A stretch of DNA of 44,642 nt from Parvularia atlantis (taxonomy: Eukaryota; Opisthokonta; Rotosphaerida): positions 1 through 44,642 of the forward strand of contig CALSCO010002515.1 of assembly GCA_943704415.1 (NCBI GenBank), given 5' to 3'. Under the pieces are notes generated by a model. It saw only the letters and a list, made by a program, of their open reading frames with translations, made no database searches and was not told the origin of the DNA. This document shows, piece by piece, positions 32,324 through 41,943 of this stretch. The translations under genes and the position numbers were made by a program. Every line of letters begins with the position of its first letter. The first letter of the stretch is position 1.

Positions 32324-32948
32324 ACGGACCTCGGCCTCACGGCGCCAGGTGTTGTCGGACGACGACGAGACGCACTGGACCTCCCAGTTGTCGCCCGTGT
32401 CGCCGACGACATGCGAGCCGTAGCAGCTGACCTCCTGGTTATGCGAGATGGGCGACTGGTGGTTGTGCGAGTGCAGGTGGCGCCCCGTGCCGGCGTGCTG
32501 GCAGCGCGACGCACACGTGAGCACACACGCACACACACACACGGGCATGGCACGCGCACCATGAGCCGGATGACCTCGCCGCAGGCAATCGGCTGCCCGC
32601 GCTCGCAGTCGTGGCCGTGCTCGCCGCGCACGACAAACAGGCTGTTCGGGTCGTGGTTCTCGGCAAAGCCCGTGACAGACTGCTGCCCGGACCCGCTGCC
32701 GTAGGGGATGTCGTGCGAGTGCAGCTGCGGTATCGCAGCATCGCGGGTCGGCACGTGCTGCTCATCCGCAGCGAGCATGTGGCGCACACCTTGTACCCGG
32801 TCTTGACGTTGGTCAGCTTGATCGCGCTGCCGCACGTCACCTTCTCAAACTCGGGGTCGAGCTTGGCCCCGCGCACCCCGGGCGCCGCCAGCACGAGCAG
32901 CGCGAGCAACGCGACACCGAGCACGATGCACAGCCTCATCGCGGCCAT
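32324..32948 (-). CDS. SDF2: SDF2-like ER protein with MIR repeats, C-terminus missing
   Basis: Exons read leftward from ATG 32948 (or the better-placed 32939). A signal peptide (RLCIVLGVALLALLVLAAPG) is followed by VTCGSAIKLTNVKTGYK spliced to LHSHDIPYGSGSGQQSVTG, then RGEHGHDCERGQPIACGEVI, GTGRHLHSHNHQSPISHNQE and a WEVQ...WRREAEVR segment. These are the first two MIR repeats and the start of the third of SDF2, a soluble ER-lumen partner of ERdj3 and O-mannosyltransferases. The frame stops abruptly in a poly-Gly run produced by the C homopolymer. The rest of the third MIR repeat and an ER-retention tail are absent, so this is a 5' partial gene. Confidence 0.9.
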
Positions 32949-32980
32949 CACGGGACAAAGACACGCAGCGTGCTAAAGCA
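32949..32980. promoter_or_regulatory. 32-bp head-to-head spacer
   Basis: The sequence between the SDF2 start and the + strand XPA-C-like start. A shared promoter is inferred from position. Confidence 0.4.
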
Positions 32981-33714
32981 ATGGCTGCCAGTTGGCGCCA
33001 AGCCGTTTTCGCGCCTTTTTCAAGCCACGCCGCCGCGCCACCGCAGATGGCGCCCGTCGACATCGCCCGCTTGCTCAACATGCACACCCTCCTCGGCCTG
33101 CCGATCACGGCGAAGAGCTTCAAGGCGTACAGCAGCTACGGCGGCGGCTACGGCAGCAGCAGCAACCGCAAGAGTGGAAGAACGAGACGATGTTGCCGCC
33201 GTTGCCGCGGTTGGGCTGCGAGAAGCGGCGCAGGCCGCGCAGGTCGCCCTCGGCTAGCGCGTAGTTGGCGCGGGCCGCGGTTCGCGTGGTGATGTTGGCC
33301 TCGAGCTTGCTCTGGCACGGCTGGCACACGGTCTTGTCGATCAGGTCGTGGGGACGAGGTCGAGAAGAAGGCGATTGAGATCTACGGCTCGCTAGAGCGC
33401 ATGGAGGAGTTCAAAACCACGTTCAAGCTCCCGACCGACCTCGGCCGCAAGCCCAAGCAGCTCGACCACGAGGTCAAGATCCGCCAGTTCCGCAAGGACT
33501 TCCTCAAGGGCATCAAGGCCGACGCCAAGGCCGCCGCCAAGACGCCCCGCAAGAGCCCCAAGTCCTCCCCCGCCGGCAAGAAGCCCCTCCCCGCGCGCGC
33601 TGCCCAAGCCCAAGGCGCCGCGCGCGCGCGGCAGCGACGACGAGAACGACAGCGCCAACGACGAGGTCGACGAGAACGAGATGGGCGACGACGACGACGA
33701 CTACCGCCCCTGAG
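32981..33714 (+). CDS. XPA-C-like protein gene containing an inverted 180-bp block
   Basis: The + frame starts MAASWRQAV and includes MAPVDIARLLNMHTLLG and a Gly/Ser/Tyr stretch up to 33171. It then degrades, while the - strand of 33172-33351 reads a coherent segment: HDLIDKTVCQPCQSKLEAN, ITTRTAARANYALAEGDLR, NGGNIVSFFH. From 33352 the + strand is coherent again: DEVEKKAIEIYGSLERMEEF, LDHEVKIRQFRKDFLKG, then a Lys-rich and finally acidic tail. The CxxC, TRTxA...Y.L...DL and E...IYGS order resembles the C-terminal part of XPA/Rad14, but the first zinc Cys pair is absent, so identity is tentative. Near 33595-33605, in a GC repeat, the frame giving the acidic tail ENDSANDEVDENEM and TGA at 33712 is one base out of register; a sequence error is possible. 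Confidence 0.5.
33172..33351 (-). other. 180-bp segment in inverted orientation
   Basis: The segment is open only on the - strand, and its flanks only on the + strand. Read on its own strand it fits the flanking reading frame at both borders with codon phase kept, and its length is exactly 60 codons. No inverted repeat was seen at the borders. Confidence 0.65.
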
Positions 33715-33743
33715 CCTCACATGTGTGTCATCCCACGTGTGAA

Positions 33744-34783
33744 CTACAAAATGTCCACCAGCGCAGCCTCACGCCGCAGCGCGCGCAGGAACGTCTGCGC
33801 CGCGTCGTTGAGGTCGCCCAGCTGCGCGGCCGTGTCCGGCGGGAGCGCGGTCGCGGCCTCGATCGCGGCCAGCCGCGCGCCGATGCTGGCGAGCACGCGC
33901 TGCAGCTTGGCGTCGCGCCGCACCTCATAGACCGTGGGCGCGAGCTGCTGCGGCATCTGGCGCTGCAGCGCCGCCTCCTCGCGCGCAAACTCGTCCGCTT
34001 CGTCGCCCGCCGCCCGCAGTAGCGGGTGCAGCTGTGCACGCAAGCGAGAGGCGTCAGCGCGCGCACACACGCAGCCCGCCGCGCACCCGCCGATGCAGCG
34101 TCGCGTGCCGCCCGTCCACTGCCTGCTTGGCCGCGCGGAAGCCCTCGAGCGCCTCCCGGTCCTTCTCGAGCTCACTGTCGGCCCCACGCTCAGCCGCCGC
34201 GCCTCCGTCCTGCAGGCCACCACGCACCGGCTCTCACGCTCCACTCGCTGCTCCAGCGCCGTCTGCTGCGCCAGCTCAACCATCAGCCGCTCCTCAAGCT
34301 GCCGCTACGTCGCGGTCAGTGACAAGACCACGCGCACGACGCGGCGCACGTTTGTCACGGCCAGCTGCGCCGTGTCGGCCGCCGATCGCGCCTTGCTCGC
34401 GGCCGTCGCCGGCACGTGCAGCTCGGCCAGTGCGCGGTCGACGCGCGCCACGATGCGGTGCAGGTGATCGTGCACGATGCGCTTGCGGTCCTCGCGCTTG
34501 ACTGGGTTGAGCACGACACTGGCGCGCGCGTCAGCACACACGCCGCGCACACGAGCAGCACGCACGGAAACAGCCCCGTCAGCGTCGCCACCACCTGCCG
34601 CCGCGACGCCACCGACAGCGCGCGCCACTTGCCCCGCGCTGCCGCCGTCACTGTGCGCGTGCGCTTGGCCGGCAGCGCGGCGCGGCGGCGCGGCGGCGCC
34701 TTGGGCACGGCGGCAGTCGGCGGCTTTGGCGTGGCACGGCGGCGCGGCGGTGCCTGCTTCGGCGCGGCGCGCTTCGGGGCCAT
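33744..34783 (-). CDS. CENP-Q-like coiled-coil protein
   Basis: Five exons read leftward. The N-terminus is Lys/Arg/Pro-rich (APKRAAPKQAPPRRR) and DNA-binding-like. Then comes GKWRALSVASRRQVVATLTG, resembling the K-W-x-x-L segment that opens the CENP-Q domain, followed by helices NPVKREDRKRIVHDHLHRIV, VDRALAELHVPATA, LEERLMVELAQQTALEQRV, ELEKDREALEGFRAAKQAV and LHPLLRAAGDEADEF, ending LRREAALVDIL. A basic tail plus long coiled coil with an L-x-V-P motif fits CENP-Q, an inner-kinetochore CCAN subunit pairing with CENP-U. Sequence divergence in that family is extreme, so another coiled-coil nuclear protein remains possible. The gene model itself is good. Confidence 0.55.
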
Positions 34784-35059
34784 CTGCGCCGACGCGGCGC
34801 GTCAGACAGCTGATGCAACGGCGCCGCCATGGCAAGTGCATGATTGGCGATCGGCGCAAAGTCCTCTCTGCGGCAGTAGTTTGTGAGTTGCGCGTGGCAT
34901 CGTGCAACGTGCTGTCTGCCACGGATGTGCACCATTTAGGCGCAGCCTGAGCGAGAGAGGACGGGAAGACACTCGCCAAAATCCGGCTACTCAGCCACAA
35001 GTGCCCCTCGACTGACGCGGTTCATTACTCCTACTCTCTAACCATAGTCATGTGCTAAC
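34784..35059. other. Intergenic region without a recognised gene
   Basis: 276 bp between the ALG6 stop and the CENP-Q-like start, on the same strand. It is less GC-rich than its surroundings. A GGTTCATTACTCC stretch (about 35018-35030) resembles a tRNA B box but no cloverleaf could be drawn. It presumably holds the CENP-Q-like promoter and ALG6 3' end. Confidence 0.4.
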
Positions 35060-37279
35060 TCACGACGCGCCCGCGCGCAACGCCCCCGGTGCGTCGGCCA
35101 GCCTGGGCGCCTCGGCTTGCCCGCGCAGGAAGATCTCCTCGATGTGCGGGAGCTGGAACTGGCGCACGTTGAAGTAGAGCAGGTTGGCGACAAACATCGA
35201 GACCGAGAGCAGTACGTTGAGCATGATGAAGAGGTCCGGGTAGCGCTCGGGCGGCGGGACGAGCGCGTCAAGGAGGTGTACGGCGACCATGCCGGCGTAG
35301 GAGAGCTACGGATGTGTTTGTGAGCGAGACGCAGCGCAGTCACGGTGGCGCGGCCCGGTCGCACCCGCATCAGGCCCTTCATGAGCTTGCTCACGCGCCC
35401 GTACTGCTCCGACACGCCGGCCGAGAGGAACACCCAGTAGAGCATGGAGGCAATGTACGGCAGGACGAGGCCGTCCTTCTTGAGCAGCGGAAACATACTG
35501 CGCGGGCGAGCGGGCGTCACACGCGGCAGTGGGCGGGCAGCGCGCGCACCTAAAGTTGGCCAGGCCGACGAACCACGTCGCGACGACGGTTTGCTCGAGC
35601 GCGAGCATGGTGGCGGGCATCGTCACAAGCAGGATCGTCTTCTCGTGCACCTGCGCCACCGTGTCAGCGCTGCTGGTGGGCACAGCTGCCGCGCGCGCCA
35701 CCTGGAACGAAAAGAGGAAGAAGGCGAGCGAAATGTTGAAGAGCGCATAGACGAATCTCCGCTTTGTCGGATGCCGCACGAGGTCGATTGCCGACGGCGC
35801 AAACGCGAGCAGCGTCGCAAGCGCGCTGAGGCGGCCGTGGGCGCGACGCGGGCATACACGTGCACGCGCGCGCAACGCACCTCAGCCGCACAAGCGTGCT
35901 CTGGTCAAAGAGGCTCTTGAGTTTCACAAAGAGCGACAGGGCGCACCAGACGTTGGCGACCTGGTCGCGCGTGTCGGTCTACGTCCATGCGCGCGCGCGC
36001 ATCGCAGACGCACCTTGTCTTCGTACAGCCCGCGGTTGAACGGAAAGACGCGCGTGAACACGTCGAGCAGGCCCTCGCGGCTGAGAAACGGCCACAGGTT
36101 GACGATGAAGCCCGCGGCCACGAATGCGCCGATCTGCACCAGCTCGAGCAAGCTGCCGCGCCAGGTGTGCTGAGCCACACGCGAGGTGAGTGCGTGCGCG
36201 CACACGCACCTGGCCGTCCACTGGGGCGTCTGGCGCATGACGTCGCCCAGGAGGAAGAAGAAAAAGGCCGGCGCGTAGTACAGGCTCATCTGCTTGAAGC
36301 AGAGCGCGCAGCAAAACACAAACGAGCCCATGAGCCTGTGCCGCGCGCGCCGTCAGCGCCGGCCCGTGTGTGCCCGCCACGGGCATGTGCGCACCGGTGG
36401 TCGTCGATGATGAGCGCGACGGCGAGCAGCGACAGCCCGAGCATAACGCAGTTGTACCTGTGCGTCGCGCGAGTGATCAGCCTCCACGCTCACCGCGGGC
36501 CAGGCGTGCGCGCACTGAAAGTGCCCGTGATCGATGAGAATGAGCGGCGGCTGGAGTAGAAGGAAGAAGCGCGCGATGGTCTGCGGCCGCGATCAGCGCC
36601 TGCACGCGCCGCAAAACTGCATGTCGCCCGCACGCGCACCGTGCCCTGCCAGCGGAAGCGCCGGTAGAAGACCGAGGCAAAGTAGAACGCGCTCGGGATG
36701 AACACGACGAGGTCGCACAGCAGCACCGTCGCGCGCATAAATAGCTTGAGGCTGTGCGACTGGGCGCCGCGCGACGTCCCGAGTGCGACCCAGTCGGGGT
36801 TCCAGGCGTTGGCGCTGGCGCGTTACGACGACGTCAACGGTGCGCACGCGAGCACGGTCGACGCACGCGACGCCAAAGAGCCAGCTGACATAGGCCGTCA
36901 GTGGCGGGTAGTCCAGCCCCCAGTACTGCAGGTCGTTCTCGGGCGGGCTGTGGCGGTACCAGCGCGCGACGGGCAGGTGCAGCGTGATCTCCATCCAGTG
37001 CCGCTGCGCCTCAAAGTCGCCGTACATCGGCGGCCTGCCCTCGCCTGCCCGTGTGCGCCGCGCGCCGCGCTCAGTCCAGGTCTAGCGCGGCATCAGCACG
37101 GGCGGCGCACCCGAGTAGGCGTTGAGCGCGATCGTGCACCGCAGCAGCAGCGCAATGAGCACGAGCACGGCCGTGGCCAGCGCCGTGCGCTGCGAGCCGT
37201 GCAGGTGCCGCACCCACGTCGACACGAACGCGCCCGGCAGGAGCGTGCCCAAGGACCGCCAGAAGTCGTCTTGGGCCAT
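35060..37279 (-). CDS. ALG6: ALG6 alpha-1,3-glucosyltransferase
   Basis: About twelve exons read leftward from ATG 37279. The product matches ALG6: [20 protein letters not shown] then [153 protein letters not shown] and [19 protein letters not shown]. About ten hydrophobic helices are evident. It adds the first glucose from dolichyl-phosphate-glucose onto Man9GlcNAc2-PP-dolichol at the ER membrane; the Asp pair in the first lumenal loop (GDFE) and the HGHFQ motif are conserved. All introns start GTGCG or GTGG. Confidence 0.94.
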
Positions 37280-37533
37280 AGATACGCGTCACGCTTGCCA
37301 GTTGATCAACAATTATGCCCAGTATCGCCCGGCCGCTGTGGTGTGTGCGTGCGATCGGTGCGGGCGGCTGACGATGCGCAACGTGAAAGGCGTCCAAGGT
37401 CTTGTTTGGCGTCGCGGTTGGTGCACTGGCGCGCGGGCGTGCGCGAGCGCAGCGACAGATCGCGTGGATCGTGGTCCGTCTGCGTCCGCGTCTTGTTCAC
37501 GCGCGCGCGACAGACACGCCCCAACACACGCGC
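37280..37533. other. Intergenic region without a recognised gene
   Basis: 254 bp between ALG6 and the next - strand gene, including a relatively A/T-rich patch (GTTGATCAACAATTATG near 37300) that may belong to the ALG6 promoter. No coherent gene was seen. Confidence 0.4.
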
Positions 37534-37992
37534 TCACGCGGCCTTCTTGCCCTTGTCGGCCTCGGTCACGCCTACGGCGAGGCACAGCAGGCGGCCGCCG
37601 AGGAAGAAGAAGTTGAAGAGCACGGCGATCCATTTGTCGACGCCCCACGGCTGCGCGACGTGCTCGACGTAGTACGTCGTGGTCACGTACGAGTAGAGCA
37701 CGTCAATCACGAGCAGGCCCGTGAGCGCCGCTTGAAGCGTGCGGCGGTCGCTGCCGACGACGAGCGCGACGAAGAACACGGCAAAGGCGAGCGTGAACGT
37801 GCCAAAGGCGCGGACGAGAAACTGCGCCACCATCGGCACGTCGGCGAGCGCGCGCGCCGCGGCGCTGCCGGGCTCGACGCCAAAGCTCGCGAGCAGCACG
37901 TCGGGTGCGGCGAAGGCCTGGACGCACGCGAACGCGTTTATCGCGGCCTCAAACAGCAGGAACACGGCCACACCCGTGCGGATGCGCGCCAT
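37534..37992 (-). CDS. Small four-helix membrane protein with KKxx tail
   Basis: An intronless frame from ATG 37992, about 152 residues. Four hydrophobic helices are visible: RTGVAVFLLFEAAINAFACV, AQFLVRAFGTFTLAFAVFFV with ALVVG, LQAALTGLLVIDVLYSYVTT and WIAVLFNFFFLGGRLLCLAV. The protein ends KGKKAA, which fits the KKxx COPI retrieval signal of ER membrane proteins. The helix spacing resembles small DoxX/TMEM-type four-helix proteins, but no orthologue was recognised. It lies tandem with the acidic protein gene upstream. Confidence 0.7.
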   Translation of the reverse strand: MARIRTGVAVFLLFEAAINAFACVQAFAAPDVLLASFGVEPGSAAARALADVPMVAQFLVRAFGTFTLAFAVFFVALVVGSDRRTLQAALTGLLVIDVLYSYVTTTYYVEHVAQPWGVDKWIAVLFNFFFLGGRLLCLAVGVTEADKGKKAA

Positions 37993-38016
37993 GTTCAATC
38001 GCAGAAAGTGGACTCA

Positions 38017-38728
38017 TCAGAGAAGCGCACAAGCGGGCCACAGGGGGGCGCGGCGCTTGCGCGGCGGCTGCTCCGAGTCCGGGTGGTCGCTGTCGTCTTC
38101 CAGGGGACGCTTGCGCGCCGTCACGGTCGCGGCGTCAGACTCACCTGCCGCGGTCGCTGCCGGGCTCAGTCAGCGAGCGGGTGCCGTCCGCGCGCGGTTC
38201 AGAATCCTGCTTGATCGCATCGTCCGGCGCGGGCGCCGCGGGCTCAGGCTCAGCCGGTGCAGGCGCGGGCTCAGTGGGTGCGGGTGCAGCCTCGGACGCG
38301 GGTGCGGACGCGGGCACGATCGCGGCGGGCTCAGGCTCGGGCTCAGGGGCAGGCGCGAGCTCGCCGCCGTTGTTCTCGTTCTCGCTCTCATCCTCGTCGC
38401 CCTCGCTCTCGTCGTCCTTGCACTCCGGTGCCGTGGCGGCCGGCTGGTCGCCCTCATGGCCTTCGCCCTCAGATTGCTCCGGGGCCGCAGCGGCGGGCTC
38501 AGGTTCGAGGTCAGGCGCCCAGGTCGCGAAAAAGTCCGGGCTGGCGCGCTCCTTTGCCTGCGCCCAGCGATACAGCTCGACCAGGCGCCGTTGCGCCAGC
38601 AGACGCTCGCCGTGCGTCGAGCTGTCCGGATCCGCGTTGGCCGCCGAGATTGTCGCGTCAAGGTCGCGCAAGTAGGCCGCGTTGCTCGCAAAGTCGGGCA
38701 GCTCGACGACCCACACGGCACGCGCCAT
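38017..38728 (-). CDS. Acidic low-complexity nuclear protein, start uncertain
   Basis: The frame is open from about 38899 but has no ATG until 38728, so the N-terminus may be longer through an unseen exon or a near-cognate start; upstream sequence such as NATRVLDEAVAHHARLLEPG looks coding. The visible part has a helical region (FASNAAYLRDLDATISAAN, LLAQRRLVELYRWAQAKER), then a long Glu/Asp/Pro/Ala repeat region (PAPEPEPEPAA). A putative intron of about 43 nt joins it to ARKRPLEDD and PPRKRRAPL, a bipartite NLS, ending at TGA 38017-38019. No family was recognised. The acidic tail plus NLS suggest a nuclear or histone-binding role (inference). Confidence 0.5.
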
Positions 38729-38880
38729 CAGCTGGGCTGTCTCGGTCGGCGCGTGCTCAGCGACCGCGTCCGCCAGCCGCGCCGTTGGCGGCCCGGGCTC
38801 GAGCAGCCGCGCGTGGTGCGCCACGGCCTCGTCGAGCACCCGAGTTGCGTTCAGTTTTGAGCTAAGCGTGACACCCGACC

Positions 38881-40374
38881 ATGACGGACGTCGCTGCACT
38901 GAACCTCAAGGTGGCACGCCGCATCTTGGCGTGCGCGCCCCTCTCTCCTCACGCGAGCGCGTGCGTGGGCCAGGCGCTGCAGAAGCTCGACCGCAGCATC
39001 GTCGCCGTCGTCGATCTGGCCAACCGCGTGGACCTGTACCAGTACGACACAGCCTCGTCGACGTGGGTGCGCGTGCACATCGCGCACATCGCCAGGCCGC
39101 ATCCTAGCTCACCCGCGCACCTGTGCACACACACCCGTGCAGAGCCATCTAGACATCGAGGGCCCGCTGCTGCTGTTTCGGCGGTGCGTGTCCCCCCGCG
39201 CTGGTGGTTGTGTGGCGCTGATGCACATTGCACGCGCGCACAGATCAGTCGCGCCGCGATACGGCTTCTGCGTGCTCAACCGCACCAACACGCAAAACTA
39301 CATCGAGCTGCTCGGCCCGGACGTGTCGGTCGTGCTGCAGCACGGCTTTGTCGTTGTGCGCTTCCCGAGTGCGCTGCGGTGCTCGCGTGCGCGGCTTCGG
39401 CTGATCAGGCACTTGCAGACTACATCCGCAGCATCGCCTTTTTCAACCCGGACGAGGCCACCAAGTTCACCGAGCTGTTCCAGCTGTGCGTGTGCGTGCG
39501 CCTGTGCTGCCGCGAGCTGACGCCGCGCAGGCTCACGACCGAGGCCGGCACGGCCGAGTTTGAGCGGCGGTATAACATCACCAACGCGGTGCGCCGCGTG
39601 CGTGTGCTGCGCCGCGATCGCGCTCACCGCACACGCCCAGGCCGCCCCGTCCACGCCCATCAGCCTCGCCGCGACGCACAGTGGAAGGTGCGCTGCGTGG
39701 ACGCAGGGGCGCCTGCGCTGACCCCGCACGCACGCAAGCAGCCGCGACCTGCAGAGCTCGTCCGGCAAGCAGTGCGTAGTAAGCACGACGCACGCGGGGC
39801 TGACGCGATTCGCAGGCCGACCACACCGTCGCGCACGGGTGAGCGGACGGGTTCAGCGCTCGACATGTGCGCACGCTGCCTCGTGAGAAGGCAGCTGACG
39901 GTGCCGGCACTGCGGCAGTTTATTCAAGTCGTCGTCGTCGTCGTCTTCAACCGCGCTGCCGGCCGACCCGCTGCGCATCCTCGACAGCCGCCCGCCACGC
40001 CCGCCCGCCACGCCCACTGCCGATGCCGCACGGCCGCCGCGCGCCGACCCGCTCGCGATCCTCGACCCCTGGCACGCATCGCGGCCGGCCGCCGCCGCAC
40101 CGCCGCCGCCAGGCACGCCGCAGCGGCTCTTTGTGGTGCGTGGCTGCTGCCCGCAAACCGCACATCCGCACATCCGCTCATTCGCGCACGCACAGGACGA
40201 GACGGGCACGATCAGGGTCGACGTGAGGCCGCTGCACGTTATCGCGGCGGCGCTGCGCCCGGGCGGCGCGGGCGAGCTGTCCCTGCCACAGTTCCGCGCC
40301 CGCCTGCTCGCGCTGGTGCAGCAGGACGACGACTTTGTGAGCGCGGCCTACGCCCGCTACAAGGGCCTCATGTG
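38881..40374 (+). CDS. DCP1: mRNA-decapping enzyme subunit DCP1
   Basis: Eleven exons: 38881-38910, 38974-39066, 39143-39183, 39244-39368, 39419-39485, 39531-39588, 39641-39687, 39742-39771, 39816-39866, 39919-40135 and 40196-40374. The EVH1 domain reads LNLKALQKLDRSIVAVVDLA, RVDLYQYDTASSTW, DIEGPLLLFRRSVAPRYGF, VLNRTNTQNYIELLGPDVSV. The C-terminus ELSLPQFRARLLALVQQDDD then FVSAAYARYKGLM matches the DCP1 trimerisation helix. The Pro/Ser linker carries three similar motifs: SALDILFK, DPLRILDS and DPLAILDP. DCP1 activates the DCP2 decapping enzyme in P-bodies. The EVH1 and C-terminal domains are complete. Confidence 0.88.
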
Positions 40375-40465
40375 ACCTCATGTGAGGCGGCCGCCACTGC
40401 ACGTGCAAGCGCGTTCACGTTTAAGGCATAGCTGGAGCGCATGCACTTGCACTGTGAGTGAACCA

Positions 40466-41837
40466 ATGGCCGCGAGCGTGGTGCACGTCTCGGGCGCCCT
40501 GCTCGCTGCGCTGCTGCACGAGCTGGCGACGCGCGACGACGACGCGGTGCGCACGCGCGCGCGATGATACGGCTGGCTGCTGTGGCCTCACGCGATGCCG
40601 CGATGCAGGAGGCGCTGCTCTTCGGGACCGTGCGCCAGAGCACTGAGCGCGCAGCGACTGATGCGGACGCCGAAGGCACACATACGACGACGGCAGTCGG
40701 TGCGGGCGCGCAGCAGCACGTCGCGCACCGCTTGGCGCTCACGCTGAACGCAGTCATCCACGACTACCAGACGCTCCCGGGCACGTTTGCGTTCTACAAC
40801 GGGCACGGCGCGGTCGATGCCGAACGGCTGCGCGCGCTGATGGGCGGGCCCGGGCGCGAGGTGCGGTGCAGACGTGTCCACAAGCGTGTCTCTAGGCTGA
40901 GCGAGGGGTGTGCGCAGGAGGCGTTCCTCGGGTGGCTGCGCTTCCGGCGCCACACGCCGCCGCAGCCGTCGTTGCGCGAGACGGCCGTGATGGATGGTGC
41001 GCAATCGCTGCACGCGCTCGCGCGCACTCACAGCCGCCGCGAACACAGCGATCCGGCCCGTGTGCCGTGCGAGCGTCGGCCCGCTGCTCGTCATCGTGAG
41101 CCACTCGCGCAGCCCCGACACGACGACGCACTCGTTCGACTACGGCGTGACGTGGACGCTGCCGGCCGGCACAAGCGCGTGCGTGTGGCGCCCGGCCGCA
41201 CGCGTCTGGCACCATCCCGCTCACTTCCGCCGCCCGTGCCAGACCCGTGCGCGCGCACCTCGACATCAGCAACTTGGTCGAGAGCACGCAGACCGAGTAC
41301 CGCTTCGTGTCGTCGATGCCACCCGCGTGCGTCGCCTGGTGCAGCGCGCGTGAGCACGTGCTGCTCAACCGCTAGCAGGCTCGTGCCGGACAGCTACACG
41401 GGCGCGCTGATGCAGTCGCTGCGCGTCGCGAGGTGCGCATTCAATCGCCCTCACCGTTCGTGTGCTCAGGCGCTCGTGCGTGCGCCTAGCATGGAGGACA
41501 CGGTCGCACGGCTCGAGAGCGCGCGCGACGGCGTGCGCACGCTGATCAAGGTGGTCTGCTTGTGTGGCGCACTTGTGCGCGCTGTGCACTTAACCCGCGC
41601 GCGCAGACCAAGGTCGAGCAGCTTGCGGCGAGCGAGACCGCGCTGCGCAGGCTCCGCAGCGAGGTGCGCGCGCTCGAGGCCGCGTCGGCGGCGTCGGGGC
41701 GGCCGACGACCGCTGCCCGGCCCCGCCCCGCCGCGACGTCGAGCAGCGCAGGTGCCGTCGGGCGGGCATCGGCGGAACGCGTCCGATCCCCTCTCACGCG
41801 CCCACGCAGAACCAATGCTCGTGGAGCTTTGAGCTAG
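40466..41837 (+). CDS. Abraxas/ABRO1-like MPN- scaffold protein
   Basis: About eight exons from ATG 40466 to TAG 41835-41837. The spliced MPN- domain reads VVHVSGALLAALLHELATR, EALLFGTVRQS, LTLNAVIHDYQTLPGTFAFY then NGHGAVDAERLRALMG, EAFLGWLRFRRHTPPQPSLR, GPLLVIVSHSRSPDTTTHSF, DYGVTWTLPAG, ISNLVESTQTEYRFVSSMPP. WxxFRRHT...LRE is characteristic of the FAM175 (Abraxas/ABRO1) family, and the JAMM metal ligands are absent, as expected for MPN-. A coiled coil follows (SMEDTVARLESARDGVRTLI, VEQLAASETALRRLRSEV) and a Ser/Arg/Pro tail with SPLTRP. It would scaffold BRCC36 in a BRISC or BRCA1-A-type K63 deubiquitinase complex. Confidence 0.82.
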
Positions 41838-41943
41838 GCCGCCTAGGCGTGTGTTGCAGATGAGCCGCGAGCGAATCGGGTCGCGGTGCAGGCCCTCTTC
41901 AGGCGTTCTAGAACGCCGCGTACACGTACTCAGCAAGGCTTGA
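41838..41943 (+). promoter_or_regulatory. Upstream region of the VIT-VWA gene with HSE-like palindrome
   Basis: A 106-bp spacer containing the perfect 14-bp palindrome GCGTTCTAGAACGC at 41903-41916. Its centre TTCTAGAA fits the nTTCnnGAAn unit of heat-shock elements. Only one inverted pair of nGAAn units is present, while strong elements usually have three. Its centre lies about 35 bp before the ATG. Regulatory function is inference. Confidence 0.5.

Noticed and set aside
34950-35035. Possible tRNA on the + strand (B-box-like GGTTCATTACTCC)
   Set aside because: No acceptor stem, anticodon stem or A box could be paired with it.
38881-38899. Overlapping head-to-head coding starts of DCP1 and the acidic protein
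   Set aside because: The - strand frame is open to 38899 but has no ATG there; the first in-frame ATG is at 38728, so an overlap cannot be claimed.
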